From Meiothermus sp. CFH 77666 (GTDB lineage: Bacteria; Deinococcota; Deinococci; Deinococcales; Thermaceae), in contig NZ_JAGDFV010000015.1 in NCBI RefSeq assembly GCF_017497985.1, positions 1 through 64,000 on the forward strand: a DNA stretch of 64,000 bases, given 5' to 3'. Positions 27,579-35,969 of the stretch are shown one piece after another (positions within the stretch are counted from its first letter, which is position 1; each line of letters starts with the position of its first letter). The notes under the pieces were generated by a model. That model saw only the letters and a program-made list of their open reading frames with translations, did not search any database and had not been told where the DNA came from. The position numbers and the translations under genes are program-made.

Positions 27579-28802
27579 ATGCCTTCTGCTCGAACCGCCT
27601 CCATATCGTTCATCCTGATTTCGGTGCTTATCAACGTGATGGGACTGGGGCTGGTTATACCGGTGCTGCCCAAGCTGATCGAGACCCTGGCGGGCAGTGT
27701 GGAGGCCGGGGCGCGGCTCAACGGTCTCTTTTTTGCGGTGTATGCGGTGATGCAGTTTGCCTTTGGCCCCATTCTGGGCATGCTTTCCGACCGCTACGGG
27801 CGGCGTCCGGTGTTGCTGGCCTCGCTGGTGGGCACCGGCATCGATTATCTGATTGCGGCCCTGACGCAGTCTATCTGGGTGCTGTTTTTGGCTCGAGTCA
27901 TCGCCGGGGCCCTGGGCGCCAGCCTCTCCACTGCCAACGCCTACATTGCCGACATCTCCAGGCCTGAAGAGCGGGCCCGCAACTTTGGCCTGATTGGGGC
28001 CACGTTCGGGATGGGCTTTGTGCTGGGGCCGGTGGTGGGCGGGGTGCTGGGCAACATTGACCTGCGCCTGCCCTTCTACTTTGCCGCCGGACTGGCCTTT
28101 CTCAACTTTCTGTATGGTTACTTTGTACTGCCCGAATCGCTCAAACCGGAAAACCGCAGCCACCAAGCCAGATCGCTCAATCCCTTCACGGCCCTCTCGA
28201 TTCTGGGCCAGACCCCCATCCTGCGCGGCCTGGCCTTCAGCCTCTCGCTGATCTTTCTGGCTTTTGGGGCCTTGCAAAGCGTGTGGGTGCTGTACACGGC
28301 CTACAAGTTTGCCTGGAAGCCTTTAGAGGTGGGCTTTTCGCTGTTTCTGGTGGGACTGGGAGGGGTGATCGTGCAGGCCGGGCTGGTCAAGCCCATTGTG
28401 GCCCGGCTGGGGGAGCGCCGAGCGCTCATCCTGGCGCAGAGCATGGGCATTTTTTCCTTCACCCTGTACGGCCTGGCCACCCAGGGCTGGATGATGTACG
28501 CCATCATTGCCCTGGCAGCTTTAAGCAACCTGGGCCAGCCCCTTATTCAATCCTTCCTGACCCGCGAGGTCTCGCCCAAGGAGCAGGGAACTTTGCAGGG
28601 TGCGCTGGCCGGCGCACAGAGCCTCACGGTGGCGGCGGGGGGGTTGTTGGGGGGCTTCCTGTTCTCGTTGGTCGCCAGGCCGGAGATTGCGCCCTGGCTG
28701 GTGGGCCTGCCCTTTTTTGTGGGGGCCTTGCTGTATCTGACCGCAGTGACCAATACCGTGCGGCTTTTTCACACCACCCCGGAGGCCAAAGCTTCCGCGT
28801 GA
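27579..28802 (+). CDS. MFS transporter, TetA/TCR-like
   Basis: Twelve-helix major facilitator of 407 residues with the A-motif GMLSDRYGRRPVLL between helices 2 and 3 and a C-motif-like FGMGFVLGPVVGGVLG in helix 5, typical of drug:H+ antiporters of the TetA type. Start ATG 27579 was chosen because the first helix then begins near residue 8; a CATAAT box lies 9 nt upstream and no ribosome binding site is visible. Substrate unknown. Confidence 0.88.
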   Translation: MPSARTASISFILISVLINVMGLGLVIPVLPKLIETLAGSVEAGARLNGLFFAVYAVMQFAFGPILGMLSDRYGRRPVLLASLVGTGIDYLIAALTQSIWVLFLARVIAGALGASLSTANAYIADISRPEERARNFGLIGATFGMGFVLGPVVGGVLGNIDLRLPFYFAAGLAFLNFLYGYFVLPESLKPENRSHQARSLNPFTALSILGQTPILRGLAFSLSLIFLAFGALQSVWVLYTAYKFAWKPLEVGFSLFLVGLGGVIVQAGLVKPIVARLGERRALILAQSMGIFSFTLYGLATQGWMMYAIIALAALSNLGQPLIQSFLTREVSPKEQGTLQGALAGAQSLTVAAGGLLGGFLFSLVARPEIAPWLVGLPFFVGALLYLTAVTNTVRLFHTTPEAKASA

Positions 28803-28858
28803 GCCGGGGTGAGGGTCGGGGAAGTTGCAAAGGAGCTCGAGCCTGCCCGCACGGGCCA

Positions 28859-29356
28859 CTAGGGTATTTTGAAGTGCTCGAGAACCTGCCTTAGAGTCTG
28901 CACATCGGACTCGGTGAAACCATACAGGGTCACTTCCAGTGAGTTGGGGGCTGCGAGCAACTCGGCCAGCATGACCTCGGCCACCTCCTGGACGGGGAGT
29001 CCGGCCACGCCGGTTCCAAGCAGTGGAAAGGCTACCCTGTGCAGGTTTTTTTCCAGTGCCAGGCGCAGGGCCGCCTGGGTTGCCTGGCGAACGGTTTCCA
29101 GGCTGGCGGGCTCATCGCCCATGGCCGCCGCATGAATCACATAGCGCACCGGCAACTGCCCGGCCCCGGTCAGGGCGGCCTCGCCAACCCGTATGGGGCC
29201 GTGTCGGTTGCACTCTTCCTGGATACTGGGGCCGCCTTTGCGCCGGATGGCCCCTGCGACCCCGGCGCCCAGGATCAGGTGATTGTTGGCGGCATTCACG
29301 ATGGCGTCGCCCACGAACTCGGTAATGTCGCCCTGAGCAATGTGAACCTGGGCCAT
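28859..29356 (-). CDS. macro domain protein (ADP-ribose binding/hydrolase)
   Basis: Single macro domain of 165 residues: [34 protein letters not shown] is the ADP-ribose-binding signature, followed by [13 protein letters not shown]. The family removes ADP-ribose or its acetyl ester from proteins or metabolites. TACACT stands 6 nt before the ATG, again a leaderless arrangement. Confidence 0.9.
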   Translation of the reverse strand: MAQVHIAQGDITEFVGDAIVNAANNHLILGAGVAGAIRRKGGPSIQEECNRHGPIRVGEAALTGAGQLPVRYVIHAAAMGDEPASLETVRQATQAALRLALEKNLHRVAFPLLGTGVAGLPVQEVAEVMLAELLAAPNSLEVTLYGFTESDVQTLRQVLEHFKIP

Positions 29357-29379
29357 GCTACCAGTGTAGCCTGGGGGCT

Positions 29380-30447
29380 CTAAACCTTATAGCGCACGTA
29401 GGGGTTCTCGTGCGGCGGGCCGTCGGAAACCCACAGCTCCAGGGTACCCAGATTCATGATGACCGAGGCCACCGTGCGATAGGGCTCGCCCAGCGCGTAC
29501 TCTTCCGGGCTGGCGGTGCGGCAGACCGCATAAGGTGCACCATCCCGGTCGGAGAGGGCCGCTTTCAGGTCGTCCAGGCCCGGCTTTTCCACTTCGCCGA
29601 GCCGCAGGCTCAGGCGGAGGGCCCGGTGGTGCGAGCGGTCGAGCCACTCGATGGGCGGCACCTCGATGCCAAAGCGTTCGGGGGCCAGGTAGTGGTTGGC
29701 GTGCACCAGCTGGCGTTCGTCCTCCCAGAGGGCAACCGCGCTGGGCGAAACCTCGATATCCACTGCCTGCGCTCCCTGCCCGATCAGAAAGTTGCCCGAA
29801 GCCGTGCGGGGGCTTTCGAGAATAGCAGCTTTGGCCTCTTCCAGCGTTTTTTGCCGCAGGGCCTGATAGGTTCGCAGGTGAAAAGGCTTGCCCAGCCCGG
29901 CCCAGTTGTCACCCACCGAGACCAGGCCGTTGATGCACAGCCCCAGCCCGTGGGAGTTGAGGCCAATCTTGCCACCAAAGATGCCCGCCTCGGTAAAGGC
30001 CAGCACCCGTGTACCGTCGGGCTCGGTGATGTGTTGCAGCGCCCCCTGCACCCCTTCCATCCAGTCCCAGTTCTGGCCCATCCACAGGTTGCCATCTTTG
30101 CTGTGGCCGGGCAGCAGGGCAAACGCCGTACAGCCGTTGGGGGCCTCGTGGCCAAACTGGTGATAAACAATCTCGTAGCGCACGTTGAGGGTGGCGATAT
30201 CCACCAGGGGCTGGCCAGACCCCGCCGCAATGCCTTCGATGCCCTCTGCATAGGCCGGGCTTTGTTGCCGGATGGCCTCGAGGTACCGCGCACCCCGTTC
30301 GCGGGCTTGGTTCGGAGAAAGTTTGCACTCAACCTCGAAACGGTGGAAGTAGACCTCCAGGTTGTGGGCAATCCGGTCTGCCAGGGCAGCGCCTTGTTTC
30401 AGGCCTTGATCGTAAGGAGAACCCGAAAGTTGAAGGTAGGGCAACAT
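29380..30447 (-). CDS. C45 family autoproteolytic hydrolase (acyl-CoA:6-APA acyltransferase-like)
   Basis: Ntn-hydrolase fold protein of 355 residues. NGCTAFALL places Cys106 as the residue exposed by autocleavage of the preceding Gly-Cys bond, as in penicillin acyltransferase; GQNWDWM is the conserved family segment. These enzymes hydrolyse or transfer acyl groups on amides. No signal peptide. CATAAT lies 8 nt before the ATG. Physiological substrate unknown. Confidence 0.82.
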   Translation of the reverse strand: MLPYLQLSGSPYDQGLKQGAALADRIAHNLEVYFHRFEVECKLSPNQARERGARYLEAIRQQSPAYAEGIEGIAAGSGQPLVDIATLNVRYEIVYHQFGHEAPNGCTAFALLPGHSKDGNLWMGQNWDWMEGVQGALQHITEPDGTRVLAFTEAGIFGGKIGLNSHGLGLCINGLVSVGDNWAGLGKPFHLRTYQALRQKTLEEAKAAILESPRTASGNFLIGQGAQAVDIEVSPSAVALWEDERQLVHANHYLAPERFGIEVPPIEWLDRSHHRALRLSLRLGEVEKPGLDDLKAALSDRDGAPYAVCRTASPEEYALGEPYRTVASVIMNLGTLELWVSDGPPHENPYVRYKV

Positions 30448-30496
30448 GTGCTCCCATTATGGCCCATAGACGCTCTACAGCTGCACGTAGACCTGC

Positions 30497-31288
30497 CTAC
30501 CTGCTTTCCTCGAGCCCAAACACAAAGCCCGGCCCCCCGTTCCACAGGCAGTGGTCTACGTTAAAACACAGGCCATCGTTGTACTCGAGCGGGTAGAGCA
30601 CCATCTGGGGGGCATAGCCAATCAGGCTGTAGATGGGCGTGTGGCCGTGGATCAGGCGGCTTGCGCCGAGTTGCCCCAGGAATTCTTCGGTCAGGGCAAT
30701 GCCTCCGTTCAGGAACGAGAACCGGCTGGCAAACTGCTCGGCCAGCGTGTCCCACGCCTCGACCCTGTCCGAGCGCAAAATATCGCCCAGGCTGCGATTG
30801 ATTTGCTCCAGGTTGTCGCCGTACTCCAGGTAAAACAGACTATCGGCGTGCATCAGAAGGGTGCCCCCCACCAGGGCCAGGGCCGGGCGCTGGCGCAGCC
30901 ATTCGATATGGGTCTCGTTCAGGCGCTCGAAGTCGGGCTCTTTGCCGCCCACCCGCTGCCAGATTTCGTAAAAAGTAATGCGCTGCCCCTGGCGCTTGAA
31001 GCTGGGAATTTCGACCTGGGTAAAGTGGTGTGCGGCCAGCAGCATCAGGTCGTGGTTGCCCAAAAGGGCATGTACGCCCCCCCCGGCAGCGGCAGCCTCG
31101 CCCTCGAGGCGCATCAAGAGCTCAATCACGCCGATGCCATTGGGGCCCCGGTCGGTATAGTCGCCCAGGAACCAGAGCTGGGCCTGCCCGCCCGTCCACT
31201 CGAGGGCTTCTCCCAAAAACCCCTCGCGCTGCAACAACCGGATCAGGGTTTGCAGACAGCCGTGAATGTCCCCCACCACGTAGTGCAC
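30497..31288 (-). CDS. metallophosphoesterase (PPP-type serine/threonine or dinucleotide phosphatase)
   Basis: Calcineurin-like phosphatase of 263 residues with the di-metal motifs GDIHGC, GDYTDRG and GNHD, and later HADS and HGHTP, all intact. Such proteins act as protein phosphatases or ApaH-like Ap4A hydrolases. GTG 31288 is preferred: TACACT stands 6 nt upstream; TTG 31294 is the alternative. It is divergent from the chromate transporter genes. Confidence 0.88.
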   Translation of the reverse strand: MHYVVGDIHGCLQTLIRLLQREGFLGEALEWTGGQAQLWFLGDYTDRGPNGIGVIELLMRLEGEAAAAGGGVHALLGNHDLMLLAAHHFTQVEIPSFKRQGQRITFYEIWQRVGGKEPDFERLNETHIEWLRQRPALALVGGTLLMHADSLFYLEYGDNLEQINRSLGDILRSDRVEAWDTLAEQFASRFSFLNGGIALTEEFLGQLGASRLIHGHTPIYSLIGYAPQMVLYPLEYNDGLCFNVDHCLWNGGPGFVFGLEESR

Positions 31289-31310
31289 CGCCAAAGTGTA
31301 TCATCCAACC
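31289..31310. promoter_or_regulatory. overlapping divergent leaderless promoters
   Basis: On the plus strand TATCAT (31299-31304) stands 6 nt before GTG 31311; on the minus strand TACACT (31300-31295) stands 6 nt before GTG 31288. The two -10 boxes share two base pairs. This repeats the mirrored layout seen at 22.52 kb and settles both start codons. Confidence 0.65.
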
Positions 31311-31886
31311 GTGAAAGTACCGCTGGCCAAGCTGTTTTATGCGTTTGTGGAGGTGGGTTTGGTGGCGTTTGGCGGGGGCGGCAATGCCCAGCTTTACCAG
31401 GCCCTGGTGCTTCGGCGGGGCTGGATGGCCGAGCGGGAGTTTCTGGAGACCACCGCGCTCTGCCGTATTCTGCCGGGGCCGGTGTTTGCCAACACGGCGG
31501 CCCACCTGGGGATGCGCCTGGGGGGCGTGGCCGGGGGGGTGCTGGCCCTTCTGGGCGTGCTGACCCCTGGGGCCCTGCTGATGCTCTTCTTGAGCTTCGC
31601 CTATTTCCGCTTTGGCGCGGTGCCGGGCTCGCTGGCCGAGAGTGCGCTGAATGGGGTGGCAGCGGCGGCCATCGGGCTGATTCTGGCCACCATGCTGCGC
31701 CAGGCTCCCATTGCGCTGGACGCCCTCAAAGCCGTTGGGCTGGCGCTGGGGGTTTTTGTCACCTATGGCCTGCTGCACTGGCCGTTGCTGTTGGTGCTGC
31801 TCTTGTTTGTGCCGGTGGGCATGGCCCTCTACTGGCAGGAGGCCGCCGAAGCCTGGCCGGGCTCGGAGGTGGAGCCCCGTGGCTGA
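31311..31886 (+). CDS. chrA: chromate transporter, N-terminal half protein (CHR domain)
   Basis: Membrane protein of 191 residues with one CHR domain: FVEVGLVAFGGGGNAQLYQAL, LPGPVFANTAAHLG and five to six helices. Full-length ChrA has two such domains in one chain; here they are encoded by two genes (short-chain CHR pair). The pair exports chromate or takes part in sulfate-type oxyanion transport. The stop overlaps the next gene by 8 bp. Confidence 0.88.
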   Translation: MKVPLAKLFYAFVEVGLVAFGGGGNAQLYQALVLRRGWMAEREFLETTALCRILPGPVFANTAAHLGMRLGGVAGGVLALLGVLTPGALLMLFLSFAYFRFGAVPGSLAESALNGVAAAAIGLILATMLRQAPIALDALKAVGLALGVFVTYGLLHWPLLLVLLLFVPVGMALYWQEAAEAWPGSEVEPRG

Positions 31887-32406
31887 GGTGCTCGAGGTCT
31901 TCCTGGCCTTCTTGCGCTTTGGGGTGCTGAGCTTTGGCGGGGGCATGGCCAACCTGCCGGAGATGGCGCGGGTCATCATCTCCAACGGCTGGGTAACCGG
32001 CCAGCAGTTCGCCGACGGCTTTGCCCTGGGGCAGTTTGTGCCGGGGCCCAACATGCTGGCGGTGCTGTTTTATGGCCTGAGTGCTGCCGGTATGCCGGGG
32101 GCGCTGGCCGCCCTGCTGGGCATGTTTCTGCCCAGTGCGGTGGGGGCCATGTGGCTGGTGAAGGGCTGGGCCTGGATGGCCCGGGCCCGCTGGAGCCGCG
32201 CCCTGCGCAAGGCCCTGGTGCCCATCAGCATGGGCCTTAGCGCCAGCATGGTGCTGGTGCTGATCCAGCTGGGGGTGGATGGGCTGGGCTGGTTTGCGCT
32301 GATGGCCGCCGCCACCTGGCTGATATACCGGGGGGTGAACGTGGTCTGGGTGATTGGCGGGGGTGCGGCGCTGGGGCTCCTGGCGGCGCTCTGGCCGCTC
32401 AGGTAG
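31879..32406 (+). CDS. chromate transporter, C-terminal half protein (CHR domain)
   Basis: Second short CHR protein, 175 residues, with FLRFGVLSFGGGMANLPEMARV and FVPGPNMLAVLFYG. The GTG start overlaps the stop of the first CHR gene by 8 bp, so synthesis should be coupled and the two probably form a heterodimer equivalent to one long ChrA. Confidence 0.88.
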   Translation: MAEVLEVFLAFLRFGVLSFGGGMANLPEMARVIISNGWVTGQQFADGFALGQFVPGPNMLAVLFYGLSAAGMPGALAALLGMFLPSAVGAMWLVKGWAWMARARWSRALRKALVPISMGLSASMVLVLIQLGVDGLGWFALMAAATWLIYRGVNVVWVIGGGAALGLLAALWPLR

Positions 32407-32504
32407 CCCAGTTCTCCGCCACGAGCCGCTCGGTGGGTTCTGCGGGGGGCGTACCAGCACGTACTCGAGCTGGCTCTCCAAGCTAGGCCAGGATCACAAG
32501 CGAT

Positions 32505-32549
32505 TTGACAGCAACGCAATCACTGCATACAATGATTTCATCAATACCC
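32505..32549 (+). promoter_or_regulatory. promoter and operator of the toxin-antitoxin operon
   Basis: A textbook sigma-A promoter: TTGACA (32505-32510), 17-bp spacer, TACAAT (32528-32533). Overlapping and following the -10 is an imperfect palindrome, AATGAT-TTC-ATCAAT, a likely binding site for the ribbon-helix-helix antitoxin. Together with AAGGAGG before the antitoxin ATG this is the strongest expression signal in the window. Confidence 0.75.
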
Positions 32550-32566
32550 GAGCAAGGAGGGTGCTC

Positions 32567-32806
32567 ATGGCAAGCCTGACCATTCGCAATCTCGATGAGC
32601 TCACCAAACAGAGGCTGCGCCTTCGGGCCGCGATACACGGCCTGTCGATGGAGGAAGAAGCCAGACGCATCCTGAAGGAGGCATTGGGTTCAACTGCTCC
32701 CGCAAAGCTGGGGCAACACCTGCTCAGCCGATTCGCAGAGTCGGCCAGTGAAGAGTTCAAGCTTCCCGACCGCCATGCACCACGTAAGCCGCCACGATGG
32801 GATTAA
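32567..32806 (+). CDS. FitA/VapB-type antitoxin
   Basis: Protein of 79 residues. The N-terminal MASLTIRNLDELTKQRLRLRAA and SMEEEARRILKEAL form the ribbon-helix-helix DNA-binding fold of FitA-like antitoxins; the basic/aromatic C-terminus (FKLPDRHAPRKPPRW) would wrap the toxin. Strong AAGGAGG ribosome binding site. The 3' end meets the toxin gene, the usual order. Confidence 0.88.
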   Translation: MASLTIRNLDELTKQRLRLRAAIHGLSMEEEARRILKEALGSTAPAKLGQHLLSRFAESASEEFKLPDRHAPRKPPRWD

Positions 32807-32811
32807 CTGGC

Positions 32812-33243
32812 ATGATCCTGCTAGATACCAACGTACTCTCCGAGTTCATGCGTCCGCAGCCGTCGGCCAGGGTTGTAGCCTGGCTGGACGAACAGCCAGC
32901 CGCAAAGGTTTACACCAACGCCATCAGCCGCGCCGAGATCGAGCTGGGGCTTGCCCTGATGCCCGAGAGCAAACGGCAGGAGGCCCTGCGCAAGGCGGCT
33001 CGAGCGATGTTCGAGGAAGATTTCGCCGGCCGATGCCTGCCATTTGATGAGGGAGCGGCTCGCCACTACGCGCGTATCGTCTCCACCCGTCTCAAGGTAG
33101 GCCGACCCATCAGTGTGGAGGATGCCCAGATCGCGGCGATTGCACTAAAGTACAAGATGCATCTGGCCACACGCAACACCGCCGACTTCGAGCACATCCC
33201 CGGTCTTGAGGTCGTCAACCCTTGGACTGTCGAGACGTACTAA
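32812..33243 (+). CDS. FitB/VapC-type PIN-domain ribonuclease toxin
   Basis: PIN-domain RNase of 143 residues with the four acidic active-site residues D5 (LLDTN), E42 (RAEIE), D104 (SVEDAQIAA) and D125 (NTADF). It should cleave RNA when not bound by the antitoxin. ATG 32812 matches family N-termini; ATG 32797, inside the end of the antitoxin gene, would add five residues and couple translation. Confidence 0.9.
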   Translation: MILLDTNVLSEFMRPQPSARVVAWLDEQPAAKVYTNAISRAEIELGLALMPESKRQEALRKAARAMFEEDFAGRCLPFDEGAARHYARIVSTRLKVGRPISVEDAQIAAIALKYKMHLATRNTADFEHIPGLEVVNPWTVETY

Positions 33244-33255
33244 CCTCATGGTGCC

Positions 33256-33517
33256 ATGACCCGTCCCATCGAAGCCATCCTCGCGCCCAAGCCCGAGACT
33301 CGCCCGCGCATCTACGCTTACTCGATTGCCGATGCTGCGCATGCGCGACTGTTTGAAGATCGGCCAGACCACGCGGGAGGTGAAGCGCCACGTGGCCGAG
33401 CGGCTCAAGACCGCCGCGATCCAGAACTACCGCATCGAGCTGAACGAGCTTGCCGCATCAGGCTTCCTCGAGCTGCTTCACAAAATCAATCCAGACCGGC
33501 TGCTTCACGAAGCCTAG
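33256..33517 (+). pseudogene. remnant of a defence-type nuclease/helicase protein (GIY-YIG/T5orf172-like N-terminus), frameshifted
   Basis: Frame one (from ATG 33256) reads MTRPIEAILAPKPETRPRIYAYSIADAAHA, then the sequence continues in another frame as KIGQTTREVKRHVAERLKTAAIQNYRIELNE. Joined, they look like the N-terminus of large DEAD/DEAH helicases with a T5orf172/GIY-YIG-like domain, found in restriction-type islands. A small indel near 33350 breaks the frame and everything beyond about residue 65 is gone, replaced by the antisense end of the GNAT gene. It is a dead fragment directly after the toxin gene. Confidence 0.6.
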
Positions 33518-34420
33518 GGCCTCGTTGATGGAGAGCATGGCGCGGTTGTTCGCCTCGTTGCCGGTGCGAATTTCCCTGGCTCCGTAGGCCTGGGCCAAAC
33601 GGATGCCCTTGAGCTTGAGGGCCAGAGCCAGGCCCTTGCGGCGGTAGACCCGGCGGGTGCCGGTGAGGCCGGTGCTAAGGTAGGGGCCGTCGGTCTTCCA
33701 GAGGGTGGAAAGGGCCACATACTGGCCGGTGTTTTTGTCCACAGCCACAAAGTGGCCCTCGGGCAGGTAGTAGCGGCTCTCGAAAACCCACTTGCAATAA
33801 TCCTCGAAGCGCACCTCGCTGATGGCCTCGGGGCGCGGTACATCCAGGCGGGCCTCGAGCCAGAGGTCGTAGAGCTTGTGCTTGTAGTCGGGGTCGCCCT
33901 CCAGTTCCTTCAGGCTTTTGAGGTCGAAACCGGCGGCCTCTACCGCTTCAATCTTGCCTGCCCACGGGGCAAAGTCGAAGTTTTGCACATCCAGCCGCGA
34001 CTCCCAGTAGCGCATCTTCTCGGCAAAGCCCAGCTTGTGCAGCCAGGCCAGGGCGTGGGGCTGGTCTTCGCGGGTGCTGCTCAGGATCGAGATGGGGTGG
34101 TGGGGCTCCAGGGCCTCGAGCACCGCCCCATACAGGGCTTTGCCGATGCCTTGCCCGCGAAACGAAGGTTTTACCGTTACCCAGGCCCCGAACTTCTGCG
34201 GGTGGTACATGCCTTCGAACTGGGTGTACTCGCCCACCCCCACAATCTGGTGGTCGAGCTCGGCCACAAAGCGCCCCCACCTGACCTCGGGGGCGTGGTC
34301 GTCGTGTTCCCGCAGCCCCGCTTCGGTGTGCACTTGGTCGGGCCAGGCCGCCGCCAGCACCTCGGCAATGGCGGGGTAGTCGCGTTCCTCAAAGGGCCTT
34401 ATTTTCGGGTTTGCTAACAT
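33458..34420 (-). CDS. double-GNAT acetyltransferase A
   Basis: Protein of 320 residues with two GNAT folds. The N-terminal one has the acetyl-CoA loop VKPSFRGQGIGKALYGA; the C-terminal one has TRRVYRRKGLALALKLK, a canonical RxxGxA site, and a terminal NEALGFV. The second domain therefore looks catalytic. It is about the same size and layout as the protein at 34620-35567. ATG 34420 has AGGAG 7 nt upstream. Substrate unknown. Confidence 0.85.
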   Translation of the reverse strand: MLANPKIRPFEERDYPAIAEVLAAAWPDQVHTEAGLREHDDHAPEVRWGRFVAELDHQIVGVGEYTQFEGMYHPQKFGAWVTVKPSFRGQGIGKALYGAVLEALEPHHPISILSSTREDQPHALAWLHKLGFAEKMRYWESRLDVQNFDFAPWAGKIEAVEAAGFDLKSLKELEGDPDYKHKLYDLWLEARLDVPRPEAISEVRFEDYCKWVFESRYYLPEGHFVAVDKNTGQYVALSTLWKTDGPYLSTGLTGTRRVYRRKGLALALKLKGIRLAQAYGAREIRTGNEANNRAMLSINEALGFVKQPVWIDFVKQLEEA

Positions 34421-34450
34421 GCGTTGCTCCTGGAGTGCTAAGCTAGAACC

Positions 34451-34648
34451 GTGAGCAAAAAGATTCGCCAGAAGTTGGCCGCCATCGTGACCACGGTGGT
34501 GTTTGGCTTTCTGCTCTTCAAACTGCTCGAGCGCACCTTTGTGCTGATCTGGGTCAACACCCCCTGGTGGGGGGCCCTGCTGATGCTGATTGTGCTATTC
34601 CTGATCATCGACTACACCATTAGCCGGGCTTTTGGCGTACGGGATTGA
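34451..34648 (+). CDS. small membrane protein with two helices
   Basis: Protein of 65 residues: short basic N-terminus (SKKIRQK), helices at about 10-25 and 38-56, positive-inside pattern. TAAGCT stands 6 nt before GTG 34451, a leaderless start. It lies between, and its end overlaps, the two GNAT genes on the other strand. I do not recognise the family. Confidence 0.65.
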   Translation: MSKKIRQKLAAIVTTVVFGFLLFKLLERTFVLIWVNTPWWGALLMLIVLFLIIDYTISRAFGVRD

Positions 34649-35567
34649 GGCGCAACAGCACCGTGGCCGGTTCTTTGATGAAGCCCAGGGCCTCGTTGAT
34701 GGCCAGCATAGGCCGGTTGATCTGGTGGTTGGCGGTGCGGATGTAGCGAGCCCCGTAGCGCCGGGCAAACTCGAGGGCCCGCAGCTTGAGGGCCAGGGCC
34801 AGGCCCCGGCGGCGGTGGCTTCTGAGCACCCCGGTCAGGCCGGTGCGCAGGGTCTGGGGGCGGCTGGACTTGAAGAGCATGGTCACGCCCACCATCTGCT
34901 CTCCCTGAAGCGCCAGGAAGTAGCCCTCCGGCAGCAGGTTGGGGTCGTTCAGGGTGCGCTCCTGCCAGACCTCAAAGGGCCACAGGTTAATGGGCTCGGT
35001 GCTGGGCACATCCTGGAGCAGGCTGGTCTCGAGGGCGTACAAGGCCCGCTGAAAGCCCTCCTCCTGCCAGGGTAGCTCACTCAGAGGCCGCAGGGCCATT
35101 TCAGGGGGCAGGGGGCGCTCAAAGGGGGCAGGGTCGAAACCGTGCAAGTCCAGCACCGACTCCCAGCGGCGCTCCACCTCGGCAAAGCCCTGGGCCAGCA
35201 GATAGCGGTACTCGGGCCAGTCTTCCCGCACCTGTGCCAGCAGTTCTTTGGGCGAGTGAGGAGCCAGCCGCTCCATCAAAAAGCCCCACACCGCATCTTC
35301 CAGCGAATGTGCCTCCGGGCGCAGGTGATAACGTACCTCGAGCGCCCCCGGTTTGGGGTCGTAATAGGGGGTTGCGAACTCCATTACCCCCACCGCCTGC
35401 CCGCCCTGCTCCACCAGAAAGCGCTCCAGCACATCGCTTTGGGCCCGGGTCTGATCCAGGTGCTTCAAAACAGCAATGTCCAGCAGTACCTCGGGGTGAG
35501 CTGCCTCGCGCACGGCGGCGTAGACCCGGTAGTGGGCTTCGGAAAAGTCGAAGGGATGGATATGCAA
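34620..35567 (-). CDS. double-GNAT acetyltransferase B (paralogue of A)
   Basis: Protein of 315 residues sharing with GNAT A the C-terminal pattern RRGLALALKLRALEFARRYGARYIRT...NRPMLAINEALGFIKEP. The N-terminal GNAT half is degenerate: no clear acetyl-CoA loop remains. The pair probably arose by duplication; the 65-residue membrane gene now separates them. The 3' end overlaps that gene by 29 bp. Confidence 0.85.
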   Translation of the reverse strand: MHIHPFDFSEAHYRVYAAVREAAHPEVLLDIAVLKHLDQTRAQSDVLERFLVEQGGQAVGVMEFATPYYDPKPGALEVRYHLRPEAHSLEDAVWGFLMERLAPHSPKELLAQVREDWPEYRYLLAQGFAEVERRWESVLDLHGFDPAPFERPLPPEMALRPLSELPWQEEGFQRALYALETSLLQDVPSTEPINLWPFEVWQERTLNDPNLLPEGYFLALQGEQMVGVTMLFKSSRPQTLRTGLTGVLRSHRRRGLALALKLRALEFARRYGARYIRTANHQINRPMLAINEALGFIKEPATVLLRLNPVRQKPG

Positions 35568-35969
35568 AGCAGTTCTCCTATAAAAGGGGTGGGGCGGTAT
35601 CTCGAAACGGGTGGAGCACCCAAAAAAGCCGGGGGTGTCAGGTTTGCCCCCAGCTTGGATATACGCTGGTGCCTATGGCAACAACGCAACCGCAGGGTGG
35701 CAGACCACAGATGGGGCTCCAGGGGGAGAAAAGCGGGAAATTATCATCAGGGCTCCACCTCCTTCGCGGCGCTTATGAACGCAAGGTAGCGTAGCACAAG
35801 GTTCACAAGCCCCGCAAGGTGGGCTGGGTTTTCGACCTTCCACGAGGGGAGGCCACAGGGGCTAGGGAACCGGGTTCTGGGTGGTTGCCGCACTTCCGTA
35901 ACGCTTTACTCACAAAATTGGTGCAAATATCCGACGCGCTGAGGGGCTTCAGGTTAATCTCGAGGTGTT
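35568..35969. other. intergenic region, no gene recognised
   Basis: 402 bp between divergent genes. No protein-like frame on either strand looks real. Only a weak TAATCT box 9 nt before GTG 35970 and a C-rich stretch near 35.6 kb stand out. I compared it with cyclic-di-GMP and cobalamin riboswitch cores by eye and found no match. The length suggests an untranslated leader or a decayed gene. Confidence 0.4.

Noticed and set aside
35568-35969. Riboswitch upstream of the HD-GYP gene
   Set aside because: No core of cyclic-di-GMP class I/II or cobalamin riboswitches could be found by eye.
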